Assembly: GCF_002105155.1 (NCBI RefSeq)
Contig: NW_019029015.1
Location: 186,001-250,000, forward strand
Direction of reading: 5' to 3'
DNA from: Lobosporangium transversale
Taxonomy: Eukaryota > Mortierellomycota > Mortierellomycetes > Mortierellales > Mortierellaceae
Length of the DNA: 64,000 nt
The translations under genes and the position numbers were made by a program. Under the pieces are notes generated by a model that saw nothing but the letters and a program-made list of their open reading frames with translations, ran no database searches and had not been told where the DNA came from. Below are positions 32,148-45,700 of this stretch, piece after piece (positions within the stretch are counted from its first letter, which is position 1; each line of letters opens with the position of its first letter).

Positions 32148-34519
32148 CAACAACAAGGATCTTATGCATCACTGGAGCACATAGTCAAAGATATCGATCG
32201 TGCATTTGATGCCGAATGGAGCTCCAACAGTCCTTATCCTACCAAGGCATTGCACTGTTTGATCTAATCAACAATTAGGGTTCTCTGTCCTTACAGTATG
32301 ACCGATCTCTTGCGATGTGATCCACAGGTTCGTTGGCTCCCATGAGCACTTCAAGCTAGGGAGTTGATTTGAATATCGTACCGTAAGGAAATCAGCACTT
32401 GCAAAGAGGATTGAAGCGTAAGACCGAGCCATGAACGGACACCGTACACTGAATCAAGAAGTGAATGAAGTGATGGATATGGCTCTTGTAACAGCTGAGG
32501 AATTTTTTGCTTGCAGGTCAGCAATGGATGTGCATTGCAACAGGCGCTGTTCAGGACTTTGTTCCAGACCCTGTTAGAATAGTGCCAGTTGACAATCATG
32601 GAAAGGATGAGAGTGATTCCTTTTCTGTAACAGTATGCTTTTGACGTCAAATGCAGTTACTGTACCAGTAGCCACACGTACCCGGAGGATCTACCAAGGA
32701 AAGGTAACTATAAAGCAATCCACTTGGTGGACGGAACATCAAGTACAGTACATTCTAGACTAGATCGTTTATAGGACACATTGTTTTACATCTGAAATAA
32801 CAGACATCAAAGGACATTTTATAAATACGTTCAGAACGCAGTGTTAGAGTGAAGTGCAACTGTCAGACTTGTCTGCCTATAGCCCAAAAAAAAAAAAAAA
32901 AAAAAAAAAAAACTTGATTAAGATTGAACCCAATCAGATCTGATTAATGTGATGGCTCTCAGGTTTTTTGTGCCCCAGCGGAAAAAAGAAGCTTGAGAAC
33001 ATGTTAACATTGGGATGTAGGATTAATGTTGTCACACGCCACAATACACCATTTGAAAAAATTAGAGTAAACAAAATGAATGCATGTTGCCATTGCTTTG
33101 ATATTTTGACATGACATGTATTACATGTCACAAAGTAAAACAGTAACGTGCTTCATTTATTTGTGCCATTTGCTAGGAAAGATAAAAATATCCTTTATTG
33201 TTGTAAGCATTTTTGCCTTTTAAGAAAAAGTAAAAAAAAGTGGTTTACTAAATCGCTAGGCTCGCTTGACTAAGCCAATAGGCCCTTGGTATAATATGGT
33301 TAACTAGTACAACAGTTTAGGTTCGATCATTTTATATGACTACATCAAGTCTTCCTGGATTTCAGTGCTAATGTAAAGTTTAGAAAGTAAAATGTAAAAA
33401 GAGGGGAAGACCAAGTCCGAAAATTGTGCAGTTTCTCTTTTACTCTAATTGTTGTAACCTTCTCTTAGGAAAATCAAAGAGCAAAGAAGTGAGAGCACAT
33501 GCGAACACTCTTACTCATTATATACTTTAGCCCAACGAAGGATACCCAGATTAGAGTCAAAAGCCATTATCACGTTATCTGTTTGTAAAAGGATGAAAGG
33601 ATGGAAGAACAAAAGAATAGAAGAAAGAGAGGGTCGTTGGTCTTGAACAATTGGTTTCCTGTGACTTTCTACAGATTCCGGGAGCCGACAGTGTGAGTTA
33701 TTGTATGGTTTTGAGGTCAAATAAGTTCAAAATAATAATAAAAAAAACTTGCTCTTAATAGGATTAGAGTCGGGTCCATTCATTATTACTGTAGCTGCTA
33801 CTTGTAGCTAATGCATGTTTGTGCACGAAAAAGAAATGTGTTTGCCTCAGCCATTGCTCTCATTCCCTCATGGCCTGACTCTCACGCACGAACAAATGGC
33901 GCTAAGCTTCCCAATACTCACCCACCTCTTTGCTTTCTAATCTTCTCTCTTTCTTTTCTACTTTTTCTTCTTTCTTGTTGCATTCTACACCTCCCTCCTT
34001 CCTTTCGCACATTTGTCCTTGTCTTTGACGCCCTGACTTTACTGTCGAGGGTAAAAGAAATAGACATTCCTGTCCTTGAATCTTCCCTTTTTCGCTGACA
34101 GATACTCAATCACCCCGAACCCGCCTCATCTTCTTCAGCACCCATTATTCACATATACACACTCTCTCTATTCCCTTTTCTCTTACCACTTCCGATATCT
34201 CAGCAACGATCCCAACCTTCTTTCAAGAAAAAGAAAAAAAAAAATTCTTCTCCCTCCCCTCCCCATCTCATCCTTTTTTATTTTACTTTATTTTTTTCAT
34301 TTCTTTCTATTCCAATATCTTGTATCTTTCGTCTCATAAGCGACTCCATTCAGGAACCGTTTGACGCTTTCTCTCTTGCCTCCAGACCCTATCCAATAGA
34401 ATTCCTTCGTAATCATTTTTCGTTGGATTGCAATAATAAATATTTGTGTTCGATAACAAATAGCATCAATACAATAACAACAACAATAATTTTAAAGAAA
34501 GAAATACAACCATTCCAGC
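32148..34519. other. Gene-poor region and leader of the 34.5-kb gene
   Basis: No gene is supported. A plus-strand stretch after a TTGCAG at about 32517, reading WMCIATGAVQDFVPDPVRIV (to about 32643), could be a lone relic exon. A runs lie at about 32885-32911. The last 600 bp are CT-rich and fit the promoter and leader of the next gene. Confidence 0.4.
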
Positions 34520-35953
34520 ATGCGACTGTCAGTGAAGAAAACTACTTCCTTGTTGGTATTATGTACTGCCGTACTTCTCGCCACTTCACCCTCGGTTACG
34601 ATTGCTCAAGTCACAATCACCACCCCTGGAGGAGGAACGCAGCCAACAACGACCGATAGACCAACGCCCACTACAACAACACAACCCTCGGTGCCTTCGA
34701 GAACTTCGACTCCTGCCCAGCCTCCCCCTTCTGTACCAACCCAATCACAAGTGCCTACAACAACCAATCCTATCCGGTCGACCACACCACCAGTATCGCC
34801 ACCCTCAGCCACGACCCCGAGCACACCGCCTTCGGACCAAACATCATGTATGAGCAGCGATAGCTGTCCCGTCAACCACATTTGTGCGTTGCAGAACGCT
34901 ACATCAACCACGGGCTACTGCCAGGTGATGTCTCAAGGATTAAGTGTCTGTGTCGCCAACCCTGCAACACCATGTGAGAGCCATAAGGATTGTAACAATC
35001 CTGAATACTCGTACTGTGGGCTCGAGGAAACGACTAAAAAAAGGGTTTGTTCGGGTCTGGGTCGCCCAGGAACTGCTTCGGAATGTAAGAGATCCGCAGG
35101 AGGTGGGAACACTACGAAAGGTGACGATGGTGACAAGCTATCCAACACTCTCAAATATGCGGGTATTGGTGTTGGATCCGTGGCTCTCTTGGCCATTATG
35201 TTTGCATTGGTGAGGTGGCGTCGGAACAAGAGTCGGTCCAAGGCCCCCAACTTCAGCGAGCTGGATTATGGTATGTCACGCCGACGTTCTGAGCCAAGAT
35301 CAAGCTTGGGTGCAGCAGCAGCTGGGGCTGCTGCCAGTGGAGGGGAACAACCCTATCCATTCTCGAATAGACCGAATGCGCGTACTGCAACAGCTACGGC
35401 GGGGCAGGATGGATTTTATGATGATCAATATTACGATGACAGTTACGCAAATATGCATCCGATGGCAGGCATGGCAGGTGGTGCGGTGAAGGGCCAACAA
35501 GATCACTACTATGATCAGTCATACGATCCCAACTATGACCAAGCATATGCTCAGCATGGTGGTTACGGTCAACAGAGTTATGATCAGCAGGGTTATGATC
35601 AACAGGGTTATGGTCAACAAGGATATGACCAGCAATATGATCAACAGTATTATCAGAATGGTGGATATGACCAGCAAGGTAACTACGGAGGATATTATGA
35701 CTCGAATGGATATGATGCCTATGCCAAGGATGAAACGTATGGTAACACAGCCCCCGTAAGCAGCAATGCGGGTACCACACCTGCAGTGCCTGCCCAAGCA
35801 GTGACACGTAATGGGTCTCGTCAAGGGGCAGCAACACAGGCTACGGGTGATTATTCGGTGGATCGATATGCTGTGGAGCCTTCAGAGCTGGACTTTGGTG
35901 GCCATAATAATGGAGCAGCACAACAGCAGGGTGGATATGGTCGCAAGTACTAA
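34520..35953 (+). CDS. Single-pass membrane protein with Cys-rich ectodomain and Gln/Tyr-rich cytosolic tail
   Basis: Single exon, 477 residues. The signal peptide (residues 1-29, LLVLCTAVLLATSPSVTIA) is followed by a Thr/Pro/Ser-rich stretch likely O-glycosylated. A cysteine-rich module at about 108-190 follows (CMSSDSCPVNHICALQ, CVANPATPCESHKDC, CGLEE). One helix lies at about 212-235 (YAGIGVGSVALLAIMFALV) with a WRRNKSR stop-transfer. The tail holds basic and Ala/Gly parts and then repeated YDQQGY/YGQQGYDQQ units (about 355-395). The topology resembles fungal cell-wall stress sensors, but the Cys module is not a recognisable WSC domain. The start is the first ATG and gives the signal peptide. 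It converges with the DUF1776 gene. Confidence 0.75.
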   Translation: MRLSVKKTTSLLVLCTAVLLATSPSVTIAQVTITTPGGGTQPTTTDRPTPTTTTQPSVPSRTSTPAQPPPSVPTQSQVPTTTNPIRSTTPPVSPPSATTPSTPPSDQTSCMSSDSCPVNHICALQNATSTTGYCQVMSQGLSVCVANPATPCESHKDCNNPEYSYCGLEETTKKRVCSGLGRPGTASECKRSAGGGNTTKGDDGDKLSNTLKYAGIGVGSVALLAIMFALVRWRRNKSRSKAPNFSELDYGMSRRRSEPRSSLGAAAAGAAASGGEQPYPFSNRPNARTATATAGQDGFYDDQYYDDSYANMHPMAGMAGGAVKGQQDHYYDQSYDPNYDQAYAQHGGYGQQSYDQQGYDQQGYGQQGYDQQYDQQYYQNGGYDQQGNYGGYYDSNGYDAYAKDETYGNTAPVSSNAGTTPAVPAQAVTRNGSRQGAATQATGDYSVDRYAVEPSELDFGGHNNGAAQQQGGYGRKY

Positions 35954-36177
35954 GCATCATACATATAATATATAAAAAAAACCCGGCGTTTTTCCCCTCT
36001 TTCTCTCTTCTTTTTTTTCTGTTTATGAAGTATTTAATGAATTCGCATATTGTTTTTCTTTTAATAAAAAGTAAAATAAAAAAAGACATAATGAATAATA
36101 ACCGATGCAAGCAGCGTAGCAGATACAAGGTATAAAAATTGGAATAGGACCATCTTTTTATTTGTTTATTGTTGTTA

Positions 36178-36828
36178 TCATGGGGATGTAGACGTTGCTG
36201 AGAGACCAACTGTTGATGCTGCCACCGAGTTGGTTGGATGGGCTCGGATAGCAGCGCGTTGAATAGCCCAGTCAAGGATTCTGGTAGGTGCTGCCCAACC
36301 AACAAAGGAGTATGCAGAGCTACCTCGTCCAACAGCTTGAGAGACTGCAGGTCTGATTGCAACCACTGCATTGAAGACCGCTTCACATAATGCGTCAGAT
36401 GTTGAGGGCTGTTTAGTTCTGAACCATGCCTCTTTTAGTAGCTCGATAGCGAGTTTAAATGAGGATGATAAAGGTGATGATGATAATGACGAAATTCTTT
36501 TAAAATATTCTTCTTGCTGTTGTCGTGCATCGGTCTTATGGTTACTGCTGCTGCTGCTGGTATCATCCGGTACACCTGGTTTCAATGAAACGATGTTGAT
36601 CCCTTGAAAGTCCACTTCGCGCCTTAATGAGTCAACTATCGATCCGATGGCATGATGACTGGCACAAACAGCAGATTGATATGGCAATCCAAGATTTCCA
36701 GTAATTGCGGAAGTAATAAATATTAACCGAGGATTACGAAATTTGTCTGAAGAGCCAGAAAGCATTGTTGTATGCTTCAGCTGTAGCGAGTTAACACAAA
36801 GAAAATTAATAATGAAAATAATAACAAT

Positions 36829-36864
<36 letters not shown>

Positions 36865-38149
36865 ACGCCCTCAACGAAAGCGACAAAAACTCTCTCATCT
36901 TACCAAAGGTAAAAATTGTTGACTGATCAAGATAGTACCAGTGACATTGACATCTAAACAATGGCGCCACACCTTAATATCCAGGGTCTCAATAGGGCCT
37001 TGAAGGGACAGATGTGGGTAAATAATCACAGCCGATAACCGGAAAAGAGGCTCACTGTTAGTAGTGATGGATGAACTCTGTACAATTTTTTGCTGCGCAT
37101 ACTCATGGCTTTGTTCCGTATTGGTAGACATAGGAATATCGGCAATAGATGGTGGTGAGGATGTTTCATCTTCTTCAAGAAGCATGAAGGAGGATGAAGT
37201 AGAGAGCACAGGTGAAGACATCTCTGCAGCCGTCGTCAATTTGGGCGATGATCCAGGTGATGCACGTCGCCTTGTCGTTGCAGTTGTTGCAGTTGTTGCA
37301 GTCGACGCCAATTTAGGCGATGATTCGGGAGATACAGGCCCCATTCGTCTTCCAAGTAAGACTGAATTTCGGTCTTGTAAAAAGAAAGAAACACTATGCA
37401 CAAAGTTTTCGATATCAGTGACTCCATAAGGGTTCTGAACCACTATAGGATGAATGTCAGATCGATCCCAGCTAAGAACTTTATCTGCCCATGCTTGGTC
37501 AGGAACACCCACAAAGACGATGAATCCACGTGCCTCTAGCTCCAGAGCCATTTCGATACTCTCGATTGTGTCCACATTGGTCAGGACTAAACAATAATAA
37601 ATTAAAAAAGGCAATTATCAGACTGTCGAAAATAAAAACAACAACAATAGCAATAAGTGAGCAATGGAAGAGTGACTAATAAGTGATTTTTTTACCAATG
37701 ACTTCACGCTTCGATCCATCCGACCCACGTATAACTCTTGTTCTTTTTAGTTGCTGAAGATAAATCTCTCCAGCCTTATAAGCAATGGATCCGCCAACTG
37801 CGACAGCGCTAAGAAGGGTTACAGCAAGAACCGTCTTCCTTGGGTTTTTTCGACTCCAGCTCAAGAGTTGAGACAGGGTTGAAGGTGGGGGAGGCGGTGG
37901 TTGTAAAGGAAGAGGAGGAAGAGGACGAGTGGATTCTTTGAGGCCAGGTATAGAAGCGATCATGGGCTTTGAATAGGCAACAATAGTTACACCCAAGTCC
38001 CCGAGTGCTTTGCCGATGGAGGCCAAAACCCGCAGAGGGACATTACGAAGATCTTCAAGCGATGGTAATGGAGGTGCTAGCGGCGGCACTGGCGGTGAGG
38101 ACTGTTTGACAGGCTCTGGGCGGGAGAATGTCGAGTTGGATTGACCCAT
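36178..38149 (-). CDS. DUF1776 family protein (short-chain dehydrogenase-like, membrane-anchored)
   Basis: The model is complement(36178-36780, 36904-37586, 37696-38149), 579 residues, phases consistent. The N-terminal third is Pro-rich with one likely membrane helix (TVLAVTLLSAVAVGGSIAY, about residues 105-125). The rest follows a Rossmann/SDR plan: VVLTN-like VIVLTNVDTIESIEMALELE, FIVFVGVP, LDVNVTGTILISQQFLPL, RLIFITSAITGNLGLPYQSAV (Ser and Tyr of an SDR site) and VSLKPG. This matches the fungal DUF1776 family of unknown function. Between about residues 215 and 300 is a Ser/Thr/Ala insert with two SP(E/G)SSPKL repeats. Whether it has catalytic activity is unknown. Confidence 0.8.
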
Positions 38150-39331
38150 GGCGTGTTATTTATAAAATAAAAGAGAAAAAAAAGAAAAAGTGAACATGAA
38201 GAATGGTGGTGTGTCAAAAAAAAAAAAAGAAAAAAGAAAACGTATTACGCAACGACACACGGGGACAACTTTAATGCACTCAAACAGTGCCACGATGTTT
38301 TACTTCAACCCTGAAGTGATTGGTTTTAAAGGATGCGTCCAATTGTCAATAGCCATGGCATTGACGGATAAAGGGCATTATAATTCGTTCGATGGATAGT
38401 TGGATGGAGAATGGAGCATCTTTAAACTCTTAAACTTCCCCTTCTTCAGAAAGTGAACCAAACATTAGCATTGAACAAAAGCCGTAATAAACTAGATATG
38501 CTCCTCTCCAACTTAAATTGCCTTTTAGATCGCCCGATATATATATAATTCTCATGCAGACACACCGACTTTTTTGAATAAAGAAATGGAGGCTGTGCTC
38601 TGCCATCGTGTGAAAAATAAATAAATAAAAAAATAATATTTTAAACACACAAAGACTTGCGACAATATGGAACAATTGTCAAGCACGGGGCAACCCAAGA
38701 GTCATCTTTACTGCGAGCTAAATAAAAAAAGAAAGTGCGGGTTAGATGTCAATGTTGAGATGATGTTGCTCTAAGTATAAAGAGTGATAGAAAGTAGACC
38801 AGGAAGGTCATCTCGAGCCGAGTCCAAATATTTTAAAAATAAAATAGCACACTAAGGGGCCTTGTATTCGGACCCACATGGTTGTTTGTGGCACTCTTTA
38901 ATGGCCGGGGGGAAGTAGAGCGCTCTCAAATGACAATGTCCCTTTTAGGGACTGTTTGGACTCGACCGGTCCAAAAGGAAAATAGTCTGCCATTTTGCAT
39001 TCAAAGAACATTCGCTACTTGCCATTTGCTCTCTGTAATAATGCATGCAACTTTATTTACCGATCAACCAACTTTTTCCTTTCTTTCTTTTCTTTCCTCC
39101 TTCCTTCTTTTTCAACATCCCTGATTCTTCCAATTCATATCCACTCCATTCCTTCAATCTATTCCCGCATTCGCCTCTTCTTGGCACTCTTGCCTTGACA
39201 TTTTCTGATTACTTACTCTTGACCTTTTTTTTTTTTTTCCTCTTCTATTTTTATTCTCGTGTATCAGCTCTATACACTCACCCCAACTTTCCAAGATTCG
39301 CGCTCAACCAATATCAAACCTCAGTCCGGCC
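38150..39331. promoter_or_regulatory. Divergent intergenic region between the DUF1776 and kinase genes
   Basis: No gene is seen in 1.2 kb. The side next to 39332 is a long CT-rich leader (about 39060-39300), typical of this genome. An A run lies at about 38216-38240. Confidence 0.5.
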
Positions 39332-41719
39332 ATGGTGCCGTTGACTATTACCATCCCTGCCTCAAAGGCAAATGGTAATTCCATGCCCATAACCATACTC
39401 AATAATGTTGATGCCTCAGATACGACTGATTCCGACCATAAAGCTCGTGCCTCTGAACCAAAACATGTAAACAATGATCAGAATAACCTAATCGAGGAAA
39501 AGAGTTGGCAGTCCAATAAGGAAAACAGCAATAGCAGCAGTAGTAACAGCAGCACCAGCAAGAGCAACAGCAATAGCGACTCCCTTCAATGCCTTGACGT
39601 TGATGATGAATCCATTCAGCACTATACCTTTCACAATTCACATGACTTTACAGTCAAGCCCCTTATCACAGAATCAGAATCTCCTTCGCCCATCCTCCCA
39701 ACCTGGTTACCAGCCCAACAGAATCCAGACTACCTTGCTCCTTATCATCCATCACTGCACAAAAACATCCATAACTGGTCTCAGGCTCTACTTACTCAGG
39801 TTCACCAAAAAAAGGCCCTCGCAGCAGCGAAAGCAGCCGTTGATACCAATCTTTCTGATCAACAGGCTAGCAGTGCCTCTTTCAACGTTTCTCTATCCCA
39901 CTTCCCTCTTCCTCCTTCTTCTACCCCTGAATCATCAGCTACACCTACGACTCAGAGTTCTGCTAATAATAACAGCACTGCGCCATCGTCATTTAAGGGA
40001 ATTACGATCTTACCATCTAATATAGAGGATGCAGGTGCTGTCAGCATCAATAAGCATTTTCTATTTCAAACTCACCATCGAGAGCCGCAGCAGGCAAAAC
40101 AACAAAATCAACAAAATCAACAACAACAGCAACAACAGCAACAACAACAACAGCAGCAGCAGCAACAGCAGCAACAGCAGCAACAGCAACAGCATCATCA
40201 TCGTCGTCATAGCAATAAACAAAAAAGACAAAAACAGAACAAGGACGATCAGGAACAGAAACAACATCAAAAAAAGCCTCAGCCTCGGCAACGTAACACA
40301 AACATCCGCAGGTCTGTCACACGGCCATTTAAGAGTGTAGCTCGCCTCTTTCGACGAATTGCTCGTCTTATAAAAGGAGATGGAGAGGGAAGGCCAAGAA
40401 GACATTCTTGTTTATCATCATCCTCACTTTCATCCCTACCTACACCTACCACTTCTCCTACCACAGCCACTCCTACTACAACCACTCCTACCACAACTAC
40501 TGAAGAGAAACCAATTGAACAAGTCAACTCCTCTTCGGATCCTAGTCCACAGTCGCTATCCTTACCAGAAGAGGACCAAAAAGCCCTCAATAATATCACT
40601 CAAGTTCATCAATCAGAAATAGAACAAGAACCAAAGATGATGAAAATAATTGACAAGATCGTTCACCACGTTCAGCATCATCATCATCAACACCATCATC
40701 AAGAGCCGACCCCTACAACTCCTGCTGATGCAAATGGAAATGCCGCTAGCACTGCCACCCCTAGCACCCCTATTAAGGAAATTGAAGCCGTCAAGGCTGT
40801 TGTCACTACAGCTGTGGCAACAGCTACAACATCCGTCCAAAGAAGGATAGACCGACATCGAGGACCACGGATGCATCCTAAACTACTAGAGCTGTACGAA
40901 ATCACAGACCATGTGTTGGGTGAAGGCACCTTTGCAGTTGTGAAGGAAATTAAGTTCAGAAGCACTGGTAAATCATATGCACTCAAAACTATCCTCAAGA
41001 AAAATGTGAAAGGTAAATTTTAAAAAAAAGTGTGGCGCAATGGAGATTTCATAAGCAATATTATTTATTTTTATCTTTAGGAATATTGCGACAGAGGAAG
41101 GAGCGTCTATAAATTTTGCACTAAAACAAACTTTTAACTTTTTTCTTTATTTTATTTTATTAAACAGGCAAAGGCTCAATGCTGAATACCGAAATCGCAA
41201 TCCTTTCCAAAGTCGATCATCCCAATTGTGTTTCACTTTTAGAGATGTTTGAGACTGAGGATGCAGTATACCTTGTGACAGATCTAGCGGAGGGTGGAGA
41301 GCTTTTTGAACAGCTCTTGCAAAAGGGTTATTACACAGAAGCAGATGCTGCCAGATTAGTTCAAGAGATCTTGTTGGGAGTTGAGTATCTACACGGCATG
41401 GGGATTGTCCATCGAGACCTCAAGCCCGAAAACCTGTTGTTTTCTGACAAGTCTGAAAATGCGCGATTGATGATCACAGATTTCGGACTGAGTAAGATCT
41501 TGACAGATGGGGATGATGTGTTGATGACTGCTTGTGGAACTCCTGGATATGTGGCGCCCGAAGTGTTGGAACAGATTGGACATGGCAAGCCTGTGGACAT
41601 GTGGAGTGTTGGTATCATTGCTTATACCCTGCTCTGTGGATACACACCGTTCTGGGGAGAAGGTAAAAAAAAAAAAAAAGTGTAATTCTATTTTCATTTA
41701 TGCTGATGGAGACAAAAAA

Positions 41720-41750
<31 letters not shown>

Positions 41751-42456
41751 CACTTGTGTAGATCAATCAGAATTGTTTGAAAACATTATTGCGGGAGAAT
41801 ACAGCTATGAGGAAGAATACTGGAAAGATATTTCGCCACTCGCAAAAAACTTTATTGATTCACTTTTGGTTCGACCTGCAGAACGACGATCAACTGCCAC
41901 ACAAGCACTGGCCCATCCATGGTTCCGTGCCATGCTCGATCATGATCTGTCTGTACCTTCCTCACCAACAGAGAGTGTCAATCTGTTGCCGAGCGTTAGC
42001 AAGAACTTTAATGCAAGAGGAGTGTTCAAGAAGGCTGTCAAGGCTGTGGGGCTTTTGAAGAAGATCCACGGAGCTCAATATCAGAATTTTGTTCAAGCCC
42101 GAAGACAACAAGAATTAACAACAGCGGCAGCGATAGCGACAGCAGAAGGAAGTTCGAGTCATGGAAATGCTTCTCCAACAGCTGAAGTACAACAGACTCG
42201 GATACAAGAACAAAAATTGAAGCCTGAGGAAGTCATTGTTACTGCAGGAGTCAATGGACCAAACCCGAATGCTAATAATCATGGATTGAGTTTTCATGAT
42301 GTAGTGGGCGTTGCTGTGTTGGCTAAACATGGTGTGCATGTGGATGTTGCCATTTCAGATGGTCCGGCAAGTCATATCAGAGATAGTGATGATAGCGAAA
42401 GGTGTCTTCAATATGCGAGCACTGCTTTGGAAGAGTTGGCTGTGAAAGGTGGATAG
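39332..42456 (+). CDS. CaMK-type Ser/Thr protein kinase with polyglutamine N-terminal extension
   Basis: The model is join(39332-41012, 41168-41662, 41762-42456), 956 residues. The first 515 residues are low complexity: Ser/Asn runs, a Gln tract of about 30 (near 260-290) followed by HHHRRHSNKQ, a basic Arg-rich patch and Thr/Pro runs. The kinase domain (about 520-782) is complete: GEGTFAVV glycine loop, YALKTI lysine, HRDLKPEN, DFG (ITDFGLSKI), CGTPGYVAPE and a final HPWF. The sequence is nearest to calmodulin-dependent kinases. Just after it, FKKAVKAVGLLKKIHGAQ is a basic amphipathic helix fit for calmodulin binding (inference). The introns hold A and T runs. Confidence 0.88.
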
Positions 42457-42464
42457 TCTTTTCT

Positions 42465-42499
<35 letters not shown>

Positions 42500-42786
42500 A
42501 TCCAAAATGTGTATATATGTAGTCATCTTTTTTTTTTTTTTTTTTTTTTTAACCCATTAAATTTAGCATATTCATCTCTCTCGTATAAAAAGAAATGCAT
42601 TTTATTTTATTTTCTTATCACTCATAAATGCGTCTGAACATTAAAAGAAAAGAATATTTACATTGGCGATTGTGGGTAAAGCAGAAATCATCATCTCCCT
42701 AGAATACATACTTGAAGAAATAAATTTACAAAAAAAAAAAAGAAAAGGACCCATTCTTGTTGTTTTGGTTCCTTGTTAGGGGTTTT
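42457..42786. other. Convergent 3' intergenic region
   Basis: 330 bp between the kinase and arrestin genes, with T runs of about 26 and 20 at 42470-42550. No gene. Confidence 0.7.
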
Positions 42787-45700
42787 TCACCTACGGCTGC
42801 GCCGACGCCCAGATCCAGCTGTTGCCTCATAAGGTGGACACTCACCCTGGTCGCCCAAATCATAATCAAACTCATCACCGCTGAACGCCAATCCCAAATT
42901 GTCTCGGGATAACATCCCCGGGCTATCTATTCCTGCACTCACCAGCAATGCTTCTTCATCCTCCTCCATCAAATCACCTTCTTCTGGTACGACCACCACA
43001 ATCGGGACCGACAGTCGGATTGTACGCGAATAAACCTTTTCTGCTTTGATTTTGATCACAATCTCATACGATACTTCCAAAAGAGGAGCATTCAAGATGG
43101 AATAGCCTGCACTGTGTGGGATTGGAACTAGGATCGTCTTTTGGATCTCACGATCAACTGCCAGACTACAATTGACTAGTGTTTTAGATTTCACCATCTT
43201 TTCACGCAGATGTTGGACAATCGGCAACGGTGCTTGCTGCTGCTGGTGTTGTTGTTGCTGTTGCTGTTGCTGCTGTGCAGAGGATGTCAGCGTAGAATGG
43301 CTTGATGGTGTAGGTGACGTCATACCAGAGCGGTTCTCAGAGCTATAAACAATGGTTCCTGAGCTGATAGGGGTCCCATTGCTATCACCGCTATTGGAAT
43401 GACTTGATTCCCATTGACTTGAAATCGATCTCGCCATCTGTGCACTATTGTCCTGTCCCTCACATGCATCGTCTCCTTCTGCTGGGAAGGTTGAACTGTT
43501 GGGCGATGCAGGAGGTGAAGGCATAGAGTTTTCTGGATACTGGCTTCGACTACCAGCTCTCCTCCGTCCCAATCGTCGTCTTCCACTGCCCACATTCCCC
43601 CCTTCTTCCTCTCCTCCTCCTTCAGGAATATTTCCATTATTGTTCGCAATCGGAGACACAATCTCTTCTGAAGGCTCAATGGGATCTGATTGTGTGAATG
43701 CTGAATCCAAGAGGTAACCCTGTCCTGCAATACCCATCGCACGGACCTTTGAAAGGCCAGAACCATAATGTAGGCACTTACAGAGCGTGGTCTCGACACT
43801 AACTTGCTTCGCATCTGAATGGTTCACAATATGAATCACGAGCGGGATTATCCTTCCGGGACGATACCCTTGTTTAGGAACCCATGCCCGGGCTTCCATA
43901 AACCCTGTGGACCAGACCCAATGTCCAACGTTTGCCCTCACAGCCTCTGTCCCAAATGGGATACTGTACAGAGGCATGTTCATAGGATCGTTCATGGGAA
44001 TTAGTTTGATGGCCTGAGTTGCAGAAAAAAAGGTAGGTTCGACTAACAATGCTTTGGAATTGCAAGGATCAGGACTTGGAAGGATTTGTTTCATAACCGC
44101 TTGAAGTTGGTAGTTGACACTACCAACGGGATCAGAGAATGAGCCCGGTAGGGACATGACTGAGTTGGCAGGGATTCGGATTGAGAAAGGGATCACATAA
44201 TTGCCAGGTTGCATCAACACTGCTTTAGGCTCTACTGGTTCTGCTGGAGGAGAAGCCGTTGTTACTGATGATGTAGTAGTTGTTGATGTGGTAGTAGTAG
44301 TTGTAGTTATTGATGAAGACGATGTCGATGGTGCAGTGGCATAGTCCGTTTGATCATTTTGAGAAGAGTGTCTTCTATCCATATTGACTAAAATTAAAGA
44401 CAATACAAAAAGTCAGCGTCTGCTTGGCTTTAAATCTTACAAACACACACACACAAAAAGTGATTACCATCGTCTGAGCTATGGGCAGAGTTAGCAATAG
44501 ATACTGCTGCTACTGTATCGTCAATTTGCTCCGATGTCCTCCTTTCTGAGCTACTATCGACAGTTACTGTGATAGCTTGCTCTGATGAGGTATCGGTCCT
44601 GGAAGAATCAGTTGAGGGTCGCTCGCCTCCGGTTGAGCCTACAGCGTTCTCATAATCTGGGGGGTCGTAAGATGGTGCTGCTGGCAAAGAAGGATCGTCT
44701 TCCATCATGGCATCGTGGTCATGAAATGTAGTACTAACGTTGACCATGCTCATACTGAATCCACTCCTTCCAAGGATCCCACCAGTATTACTAGTACCAC
44801 TACCGCCACTACCCCCACCACCATTGACGCTGAATCCAGCTAGCGTTGTGTCCACATTTGCAGAGAAACTCGTTCTCCTGCCACGGGAATTGGCAAGTGA
44901 AGGTGATACAGAACGGTGGAGAGACAGTGTTGAAACCGTTTGCGCTGCAGCGCCGGATGCGTAGTATGGTGAAGGATTTGACAAAGTCCTTGACATGAGC
45001 CTACTTCTGCATTCAATGGCGCCAGGTCCTCCTTGTGCTGCTAATGTAGCAGTCACAGCTGCAGCAAGAGTATTCTGGATAGGCATGGCTGGGAAGCGAG
45101 CCCTGTCCTGTGAAGTACCACCCATCATGCTGCTTCTGCGTGCACGTCCCCTATGGGAATGACCATCCTGAGAAGCAGAAGCAGTACCACTATTAGCTGT
45201 TCCTGTTGTGGGTGCGGGCGTCGTATGGCGACGGGTAGTATTTGTTCTCTGGTTTGTGATTGATGCTGTTGCCACAGTCTTGCACTCCTCCAATATCGTG
45301 ACCGTTTTCATCGAGCCCAGGCGTGTCCCATCCAATGCTGTCACAGTTCCTGTCAAGAGGACTTCAATCGAGTGTACTGGTGTGGCTTTGGGCAGCTCCA
45401 AGTGGATCTGTCCTCGAATGGACTCGCCAGGCGCCATTACTGGCGGTGAGAGAACAAGGTTCCCAGTAGAATCCTGTAATGATATGCGCAGTTGTGGTGT
45501 TCGAGAAGTCTTATACTTGGGAGGTGGCGGGTGGCTTGTACTGCGCGTGCGCTGCCTCCTGGAAGAAAAGCCCTCAGCTATTGTTGCTGATGAACCATTG
45601 TTGTTATTATACATTGAAGATCCACTGTTGTTACTGTTATTGGAGTAATTCCCAGTCGAAGAGACATTGATAGAGGAAGAACTGGCTGCTGGGTTAATGT

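Noticed and set aside
40061-40405. Minus-strand leucine-rich frame
   Set aside because: It is the antisense of the CAG/CAA tract in the kinase gene.
43448-43717. Plus-strand frame inside the arrestin gene
   Set aside because: It is an antisense shadow of a long conserved coding exon.
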